Source: Tateyamaria sp. Alg231-49 (GTDB lineage: Bacteria; Pseudomonadota; Alphaproteobacteria; Rhodobacterales; Rhodobacteraceae). From it: a stretch of DNA of 64,000 bases. Both the position numbers and the translations under genes were made by a program. Positions 58,792 through 64,000 of this stretch are shown piece by piece. The number at the start of each line of letters is the position of its first letter. The stretch's first letter is position 1. The stretch lies in assembly GCF_900143535.1 (NCBI RefSeq), contig NZ_FRFA01000018.1, forward strand, positions 25,615 to 89,614, given 5' to 3'. Below the pieces are notes generated by a model. The model was not told where the DNA came from. It did no database searches and worked only from the letters and a program-made list of their open reading frames with translations.

Positions 58792-60837
58792 CTACAGGTC
58801 CTTAACAAGTCTAAGAGCATCGTAGATCGCGGCGTGTGTGTTGCGGGCTGATACGGCATCACCAATCCGGAAGAGTTGGAACGTACCGGCTTCATTACGC
58901 ACTAGGGTTTGAGCGGTCCCGCTGATGAGTGCGTCATGGTCCACTGCGCCTCCATTGGTGCTGAGCGGCTTAAGATCGAAGTATAATTCGTCCAGAGGCA
59001 GTGTTCCGTAGTTCACCACGACTTGATCGTATTCTTTCGTGCTTATGAAGGCGCTATAATCCGTGCCAATGGTCGCGGTTAGCATGTTGCCACTGCGCTC
59101 AACACCCAGCAAACGGCGGGTCACCGTAAAGGTCACGTCTTTGTCTTGCAGCGACCGCATATAGGGCACCAAGTTCATCGCCATGATATCAGGCGAGAAC
59201 GTGCGGTCGGGGGTCATGATTTCAACCGTTGATCCCGCCGCTGCGGCTAATTCTGCAGCTTGCAACGCAGGGTGATCACCGCTCTCGTCATAAATCAAAA
59301 CGTTCTGCGCTGGCTTCACATCGCCTGCAATAATATCCCACGACGTGACAACGTTTGACGCGTCTTGGCCTGTTTCAAATAGTTCGACGTTCGGCATCCC
59401 TCCTGTCGCGACGATTACGATATCAGGGTTAAGCGCGGTTACATCTCCCACCTCTGCCCAAGTGTTGAAGTGAAAGACGACATCACGCGCAGCACATTGG
59501 GACATGCGCCAATCAATGATTGAAATCATCTCCCGTCGACGTGGGCTTTGTGCTGCGAGGCGCACTTGGCCGCCCGGATCAGGTTGCGCCTCAAACACCA
59601 CAACATCGTGACCGCGCTCGGCCGCAACGCGCGCAGCTTCAAGACCCGCAGGACCAGCGCCGATGACAACGACCTTTCGCTTGGTTTCAGCTGGTTGAAT
59701 TATGTGTGGCATCGTCAACTCGCGACCGGTCGCAGCGTTGTGGATACATAGTGCCTCACCAGCTTGATAGATTCGATCAAGGCAGTAGGTTGCGCCGACA
59801 CATGGGCGAATATCTTCTTCGCGGCCTTCCACGATTTTCTGGACGATATGGGGGTCTGCCATATGCGCGCGCGTCATGCCCACCATGTCCAGCAAACCGG
59901 CCTCGATGGCGTGACGTGCAGTCGCAACATCTGGTATCCGTGCGGCGTGGAATGTCGGTATGCCCGTGACTTTTTTGACTTGTGCGGCATAGGATAGATG
60001 CGGTGCAGCAGGCGCGCCTTGGATCGGAATCATGTCTGTCATTGCAGGGTCAGTATGGATGCGCCCACGGTTGACGTTGAGAAAATCCAGTTGACCTGTC
60101 GCCGCCAATTTATTTGCTATCACCAAACCATCGTCTGCGGTTATGCCACCTTTTTGCATCTCATCTGCAGTGAACCGGAAACCAACGATAAATTCTTGTC
60201 CGATGCGTTTGCGGACTGCGGACAGAACATCCAGCGGAAAACGCATTCGGTTTTCAAGTGTATCCGCCCCATATGGGCCAACTAAATCGTTTGTCAGCGG
60301 TGACCAAAATTGATCAAGAAGGTGCCCATTAACCAGTAATTCGATACCGTCCATGCCACCGGCCTGCATGCGTTCGGCCGCGTCCGCAAAGTCGTTGATG
60401 ATCCGCTCGATATCCCAATCTTCGATCAACTTGGGAAATGCCTTATGTGATGGTTCACGGTGCTTGGATGAGGACACAGAAGGCAACCAATTGCCCTTGT
60501 TCCATGTTGTCCGTCGGCCAAGGTGCGTCAGTTGGATCATTACCGCACACCCGTGTTCATGGCAGCCATCAGTCAGATTTTGAATCCACGGCACAACTTC
60601 GTCTTTGTAGGCCAATACATTGTTGAAAACTGGCGGGCTGTCCTTTGACACCGTCGCTGATCCCGCTGTCATGGTTAACGCGACACCCGCTTTCGCCCGT
60701 TCTTCGTGATAGGCACGATAGCGTTCTTTTGGCATCCCATCTTCTGGATAGGCAGGTTCATGACTCGTCGTCATTATCCGGTTTTTCAAAGTCAGATGTT
60801 TCAACTGGTAAGGTTGAAGTAGCGGGTCTTTGGTCAT
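58792..60837 (-). CDS. Trimethylamine dehydrogenase-like NADH:flavin oxidoreductase
   Basis: A 681-residue enzyme: an Old Yellow Enzyme-type FMN barrel (about 1-340; QLTHLGRRTTW, GMDGIELLVNGHLLDQF), a short Cys-containing linker, and a Rossmann FAD/NAD domain (VVVIGAGPAGLEAARVAAERG at about 390). Members demethylate trimethylamine, dimethylamine or N-methylproline, or reduce enoates. The linker has Cys346, Cys352 and Cys364 but Ala where a second Cys of a CxxC is usual. Proximity to a proline racemase-like gene and a creatininase remnant suggests N-methylated amino acid breakdown. The start at MTKDPLL places a TetR-type operator 22 bases upstream. Confidence 0.85.
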   Translation of the reverse strand: MTKDPLLQPYQLKHLTLKNRIMTTSHEPAYPEDGMPKERYRAYHEERAKAGVALTMTAGSATVSKDSPPVFNNVLAYKDEVVPWIQNLTDGCHEHGCAVMIQLTHLGRRTTWNKGNWLPSVSSSKHREPSHKAFPKLIEDWDIERIINDFADAAERMQAGGMDGIELLVNGHLLDQFWSPLTNDLVGPYGADTLENRMRFPLDVLSAVRKRIGQEFIVGFRFTADEMQKGGITADDGLVIANKLAATGQLDFLNVNRGRIHTDPAMTDMIPIQGAPAAPHLSYAAQVKKVTGIPTFHAARIPDVATARHAIEAGLLDMVGMTRAHMADPHIVQKIVEGREEDIRPCVGATYCLDRIYQAGEALCIHNAATGRELTMPHIIQPAETKRKVVVIGAGPAGLEAARVAAERGHDVVVFEAQPDPGGQVRLAAQSPRRREMISIIDWRMSQCAARDVVFHFNTWAEVGDVTALNPDIVIVATGGMPNVELFETGQDASNVVTSWDIIAGDVKPAQNVLIYDESGDHPALQAAELAAAAGSTVEIMTPDRTFSPDIMAMNLVPYMRSLQDKDVTFTVTRRLLGVERSGNMLTATIGTDYSAFISTKEYDQVVVNYGTLPLDELYFDLKPLSTNGGAVDHDALISGTAQTLVRNEAGTFQLFRIGDAVSARNTHAAIYDALRLVKDL

Positions 60838-60858
60838 CTGAATGTCTCTCTGGCTAAC

Positions 60859-60910
60859 TTGACACGTGTGTCTTGATGGCACTTTGTCGCTCAATTGACA
60901 TATGTGTCAA
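60859..60910. promoter_or_regulatory. Twin TetR-type operators in the divergent promoter
   Basis: TTGACA-CGTG-TGTCTT at 60859-60874 and TTGACA-TATG-TGTCAA at 60895-60910, 36 bases apart. The second is a perfect dyad. One copy sits about 20 bases before each of the divergent start codons. Binding by the adjacent TetR protein is inferred. Confidence 0.65.
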
Positions 60911-60929
60911 GTTTTCTATGGTGAGCGAT

Positions 60930-61547
60930 ATGAACGCAACTGCCTCACGCCAACGTGGATCAAAAGAACTCTGGCTTGATGCCGCTTATGAATTGCTCAT
61001 TGCGGAGGGTGTCGACGCGGTCAAAATCATGCCTCTGGCAAAAGTTCTCAATCTGTCGCGCACAGGGTTCTATTGGTTTTTTGAGGACATCGCTGAGCTT
61101 CACGGCGCAATGGTCCTTCGCTGGGAAAGCAAGAACACAGGGAACCTCGTCCAGCAATGCGATCTTGAAGCGGCCAACATCTGCGAAGCACTTTTCAACC
61201 TTATGGATTGCTGGCTTGACCCCACACTTTTTGATGCACCGCTTGATCTTGCTATCCGTAATTGGGCGCGCGTTGATGAGGACCTTGAACAGCGCATTCG
61301 AGAAGCCGACAAACAGCGCATCGCAGCGGTAACACGCATATTCGAACGGCACGGTTTTTCGTACCAACAAGCGGAGGTACGTGGCCTAACCGTCATCTAT
61401 ACCCAGATCGGCTACATCTCGATGCAAGTCACAGAAAACGCTTCGCAGAGGTTGGCGCGGGTTCAGCACTACGTTGAACTTTTTGCGAGCGCTCCACCAT
61501 CAGAGAAGGACGTGAAGGTATTCTTGAACCGCCATGTAGCCAACTGA
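60930..61547 (+). CDS. TetR/AcrR-family transcriptional regulator
   Basis: A 205-residue repressor. The N-terminal helix-turn-helix domain (about 8-60) contains LWLDAAYELLIAEGVDAVKI and LAKVLNLSRTGFYWFFED. The C-terminal ligand domain is helical with no family label I can give. The ATG at 60930 has GGTGAG upstream and is preferred over an ATG 12 bases earlier. It is divergent from the flavin oxidoreductase and 15 bases ahead of the racemase-like gene, so it likely controls both through the operators at 60859-60910. Confidence 0.88.
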   Translation: MNATASRQRGSKELWLDAAYELLIAEGVDAVKIMPLAKVLNLSRTGFYWFFEDIAELHGAMVLRWESKNTGNLVQQCDLEAANICEALFNLMDCWLDPTLFDAPLDLAIRNWARVDEDLEQRIREADKQRIAAVTRIFERHGFSYQQAEVRGLTVIYTQIGYISMQVTENASQRLARVQHYVELFASAPPSEKDVKVFLNRHVAN

Positions 61548-61562
61548 AGTAAGGTAACCGAA

Positions 61563-62600
61563 ATGCGAAGCACCAAGACCATACACGTTGTGTCCTGTCA
61601 TGCCGAAGGCGAGGTCGGCGATGTGATCGTTGGTGGTGTGGCTCCGCCACCGGGGGATACCCTTTGGGAACAACGGAACTGGATAGCCAAAGACGAAACC
61701 CTTCGCAATTTTATGCTTAATGAACCCCGTGGCGGAGTGTTCCGGCATGTCAATCTTTTGGTCCCGGCCAAACACCCCGATGCGCAAATGGGTTGGATCA
61801 TCATGGAACCCGAATACACGCCGCCGATGTCCGGGTCGAATTCGATCTGCGTGGCAACGGTGCTATTGGACAACGGGATCATCCCGATGGTCGAACCAGT
61901 CACAGAAATGGTGCTTGAAGCGCCTGGTGGTTTGGTCCGTGTCAGGGCCGATTGTAAAAATGGCAAGGCGGAACGGATCTCCGTTCGAAACCTGCCGTCG
62001 TTTGCTGGCGAGCGATCAGTGCCACTGAATGTCCCTGGGCTTGGGGTGATCAACGTTGACACGGCATTTGGTGGCGACAGTTTTGTCGTCGTCGACGCTG
62101 CTGCCTTAGGTTTTGAATTGATAGCTTCGGAGGCTGATGAGTTAGCAAAGCTTGGCGTCGTAATCACCAACGCCGCAAACGAGCAAATGAAATTTCAGCA
62201 CCCCACCATTCCTGAGTGGAACCACTTTTCGTTCTGTCTATTTGCTGGTCGACTTGTCCGAGAGGGCAAGGATCTGAAGACAAGAGCCGCTGTAGCAATT
62301 CAACCGGGTAAAATTGATAGATCACCGACCGGCACCGCCCTTTCTGCGCGTATCGCTTTGTTACACGCAGATGGTTTGATGCAGGAAGGTGAAACCTTAA
62401 CCGCCTGTTCTATCATTAATTCCGAGTTTTCTGGACAGATCGCTGAGACAACGACGTTAGAAGAAACACCCGCGATCATCCCAGAAATCACCGGCCGAGC
62501 GTGGATCACGGGCACCCATCAACACATGCTCGATCCCGATGATCCTTGGCCAGAAGGATACCGGCTAAGTGACACCTGGCCCGATCATAGAGCCGACTGA
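61563..62600 (+). CDS. Proline racemase-family protein with Ser/Thr catalytic positions
   Basis: A 345-residue member of the proline racemase / hydroxyproline epimerase / trans-3-hydroxyproline dehydratase superfamily. The fold signatures are present: [40 protein letters not shown] and the second-half [10 protein letters not shown]. The two catalytic positions are Ser90 (TPPMSGSNS, where MCGH is usual) and Thr256 (RSPTGT, where SPCGT is usual). Racemases and epimerases use Cys/Cys or Ser/Cys; dehydratases use Cys/Thr. A Ser/Thr pair suggests a different or lost reaction. It is co-transcribed with the TetR gene. Confidence 0.8.
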   Translation: MRSTKTIHVVSCHAEGEVGDVIVGGVAPPPGDTLWEQRNWIAKDETLRNFMLNEPRGGVFRHVNLLVPAKHPDAQMGWIIMEPEYTPPMSGSNSICVATVLLDNGIIPMVEPVTEMVLEAPGGLVRVRADCKNGKAERISVRNLPSFAGERSVPLNVPGLGVINVDTAFGGDSFVVVDAAALGFELIASEADELAKLGVVITNAANEQMKFQHPTIPEWNHFSFCLFAGRLVREGKDLKTRAAVAIQPGKIDRSPTGTALSARIALLHADGLMQEGETLTACSIINSEFSGQIAETTTLEETPAIIPEITGRAWITGTHQHMLDPDDPWPEGYRLSDTWPDHRAD

Positions 62601-62883
62601 AGGGACCGTTGGACTTGTCGCGACATGGTCTAGACCACGCAAAAAACCTGGACTTCTAAAGCAACATATGCCCGTTCGCTGCTGTTGGATATCACTGGTT
62701 CTTCGGTGAACGAGTCCGTAACACTTCCACAGAAAGTTTCAGAATACGCGGATTATTGGCGCAAATCAGTGCATCTAAGGTGGATTTCTCACGATAGCGT
62801 GATCGGCAAATCTGAGTTCGGCCATGAGTACGTAACCCGTTCACATGCAAAGAGCGTGGGAAATATAAATGGAAGGCACTCAC
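62601..62883. other. Intergenic stretch before the fasciclin gene
   Basis: 283 bases with no convincing gene; short frames on either strand have no protein character. It should hold the promoter of the fasciclin gene. Confidence 0.4.
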
Positions 62884-63399
62884 ATGACAACTATTCGCAA
62901 ATTCGCCGCAGCAGCGGCAACCGCAATGACACTGGGTTCCGCCGCGAGCGCGGCCGACATCGTCGAAATCGCATCGGGCGACGAGCGTTTCTCGACCCTA
63001 GTGGCCGCAGTCAGCGCTGCAGGCTTGGTTGAGACACTGCAGGGCGCTGGTCCGTTCACTGTCTATGCGCCAGTGAACGATGCTTTTGCTGCGCTGCCGG
63101 AGGGCACTGTGGAAACGCTCTTAAAGCCAGAGAACAAAGGCCAGCTGACCGATGTCCTCCTTTACCACGTCGATGACCGCAAACTGACCGCCGAAATGAT
63201 CCCGAACGGTTCGAACTACTTCAAGCCGGTCTTGGCTTCGGAGCGGTTGTGCATCACCAAAGGCTCGTCTGGCGTGTCGATCGCCGACGGCACCGGCGAA
63301 AGCGCCAACGTGATTATCGCAAATATCGAGGCCGACAATGGTGTGATCCATGTGATCGACAAGGTTCTGCTGCCCGGCACCCGCCCAGCCTGCCACTGA
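62884..63399 (+). CDS. Secreted fasciclin (FAS1) domain protein
   Basis: A 171-residue protein with signal peptide MTTIRKFAAAAATAMTLGSAASA and one FAS1 domain. RFSTLVAAVSAAGLVETLQGAGPFTVYAPVNDAF, seen here as TLVAAVSAAGLVETL and FTVYAPVNDAF, is the first conserved box. DVLLYHV and NGVIHVIDKVLLP are the H and second boxes. FAS1 proteins take part in adhesion or matrix contact. GGAAGG lies 8-13 bases before the ATG at 62884; an upstream in-frame ATG overlaps that site. It is followed by a strong terminator. Confidence 0.9.
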   Translation: MTTIRKFAAAAATAMTLGSAASAADIVEIASGDERFSTLVAAVSAAGLVETLQGAGPFTVYAPVNDAFAALPEGTVETLLKPENKGQLTDVLLYHVDDRKLTAEMIPNGSNYFKPVLASERLCITKGSSGVSIADGTGESANVIIANIEADNGVIHVIDKVLLPGTRPACH

Positions 63400-63420
63400 A
63401 GAAAGCCCCAAAATGGAATA

Positions 63421-63448
63421 AAGGCCCCGGTGACACTGGGGCCTTTTT
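63421..63448 (+). terminator. Rho-independent terminator of the fasciclin gene
   Basis: AAGGCCCC-GGTGACACT-GGGGCCTT followed by T4, 22 bases past the stop. Confidence 0.9.
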
Positions 63449-63495
63449 CACTTCCGCTTTGTGCTCAAAGCCGTCGTTCGGCGCAAGTTAGTAAA

Positions 63496-63633
63496 GTGAC
63501 CGCTTCGAGAGGCCCAATGTCCCGACATCGAGCCACGTTTTTGAAAAGATTTGAATATTCACGATTGGACAGTGTCCTCTATCGGGGTGCGGTTTAAGCT
63601 CGATCCGCTACGCCGCCGCGTGACCGCTTCGAG
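63496..63633. repeat. 14-bp direct repeat flanking the IS110 3' side
   Basis: GTGACCGCTTCGAG occurs at 63496-63509 and again at 63620-63633, 124 bases apart, between the fasciclin terminator and the transposase stop. A small palindrome GGACAGTGTCC lies between the copies. These may mark the element end or its target; IS110 elements usually lack long terminal inverted repeats. Confidence 0.45.
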
Positions 63634-63645
63634 TATCCGTCTTGG

Positions 63646-64000
63646 TCAAGCGTGGTTTTGAACCCACTCTCGATCTGCTTTGACCAATGTGTTGGCGAGC
63701 TCAATGAGTTTCCGCATGATTGCTGTGAGAGCGACCTTTTGCGGTTTTCCCTGTTTGATCATTCTCTGGTATTTTTTGCACATATCGGGGTTGTGTTTTA
63801 CAGCGACGAGAGCAGGCATGTAGAGCGCGTCGCGCAACTGCTTTCGGCCCCCTTGAATGCTGGCTTTGCCACGCCACTTTCCCGACTGTTGGGTCATCGG
63901 AGCCAGCCCGGTCAGGCTTGCAGCTTTCTTCTTATCAAGAGTACCGACCTCAGGCATCTCAATCAGAATGGTTGCTGCGGCCACTTCGCCTATGCCCGGG
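63646..64000 (-). mobile_element. IS110-family transposase, C-terminal part (runs off window)
   Basis: About 118 residues of the C-terminal Transposase_20 (IS116/IS110/IS902) domain are present, continuing to the window edge. PGIGEVAAATILIEMPEVG contains the helix-hairpin-helix start. LTGLAPMTQQSGKWRGKA holds the conserved serine region of the domain, followed by GGRKQLRDALYMPALVAVKHNP. The N-terminal DEDD catalytic half is outside the window. IS110 recombinases act with a bridge RNA encoded in a non-coding end; only the downstream end is visible here. It marks the right side of the accessory region that begins at tRNA-Leu. Confidence 0.9.

Noticed and set aside
58637..58825. 62-residue plus frame after the creatininase remnant
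   Set aside because: No ribosome binding site or conserved features, and it runs into the end of the flavin oxidoreductase gene.
62685..63032. 115-residue frame before and into the fasciclin gene
   Set aside because: It overlaps the clear signal peptide of the fasciclin protein in another frame and has no coding character.

Overview
This window reads as chromosomal DNA of a marine alphaproteobacterium of the Rhodobacterales (Roseobacter group). The assignment rests on gene content and order: a DddP-type DMSP lyase (47805-49142), a TRAP transporter linked to a catabolic cluster, a protein with a VPxPA-type C-terminal sorting tail, a Hint-domain protein, the ccmABCDG run behind yajC-secD-secF, and glnB-glnA divergent from an NAD(P)H-hydrate repair gene. 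No database search was run; family names come from motifs visible in the translated sequence.

Layout. 1-5.6 kb (mostly minus): start of a secreted protein, then an RND efflux pump and its adaptor under a palindromic operator. 5.8-20.6 kb: housekeeping block with a YfgM-like TPR protein, BamB, Der, a TspO-like membrane protein, an orphan DUF2235 hydrolase, SerS, a trypsin-like protease, YajC-SecD-SecF, a TauE exporter, a Mth938-like protein and cytochrome c maturation genes ccmABCDG. 20.6-30.8 kb (mostly minus): VPxPA-tailed protein, aconitase, DUF1223 protein, lipid A-type acyltransferase, EamA transporter, a FliG homologue with no flagellar neighbours, a TPR protein, a tiny secreted protein, PurB. 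31-38 kb: Gly/Asn-rich secreted protein, DUF6314, BioY, small exported proteins, an alpha/beta hydrolase-OsmC fusion, and an unusual 551-residue protein with a peptidoglycan-binding-like N-terminus.

38-46 kb is a self-contained catabolic locus. Aldehyde dehydrogenase, LysR regulator and aspartate dehydrogenase lie on minus; a DapA-family aldolase, 3-hydroxyanthranilate 3,4-dioxygenase and a DctPQM TRAP transporter lie on plus; a LysR-type dyad sits between them. I infer import and breakdown of an amino-carboxylate or aromatic amine acid whose identity the sequence does not give. 46-53.6 kb: an outer membrane factor lipoprotein with a Tat-like RR motif, DddP, an S41 peptidase, a DUF3445 heme demethylase homologue, a Glyoxalase_8 protein, a lytic transglycosylase and two related one-TM proteins. 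53.7-57.7 kb: glnBA, a disrupted nnrE/nnrD gene and a Hint protein.

57.9-64 kb starts at tRNA-Leu(TAG) and looks like an accessory region. It holds a frameshifted creatininase remnant, a trimethylamine dehydrogenase-like demethylase homologue divergent from a TetR regulator with twin operators, a proline racemase-family protein with Ser/Thr in place of the catalytic Cys pair, a fasciclin protein, and the 3' end of an IS110-family transposase cut by the window edge. N-methylated amino acid catabolism is the most likely theme.
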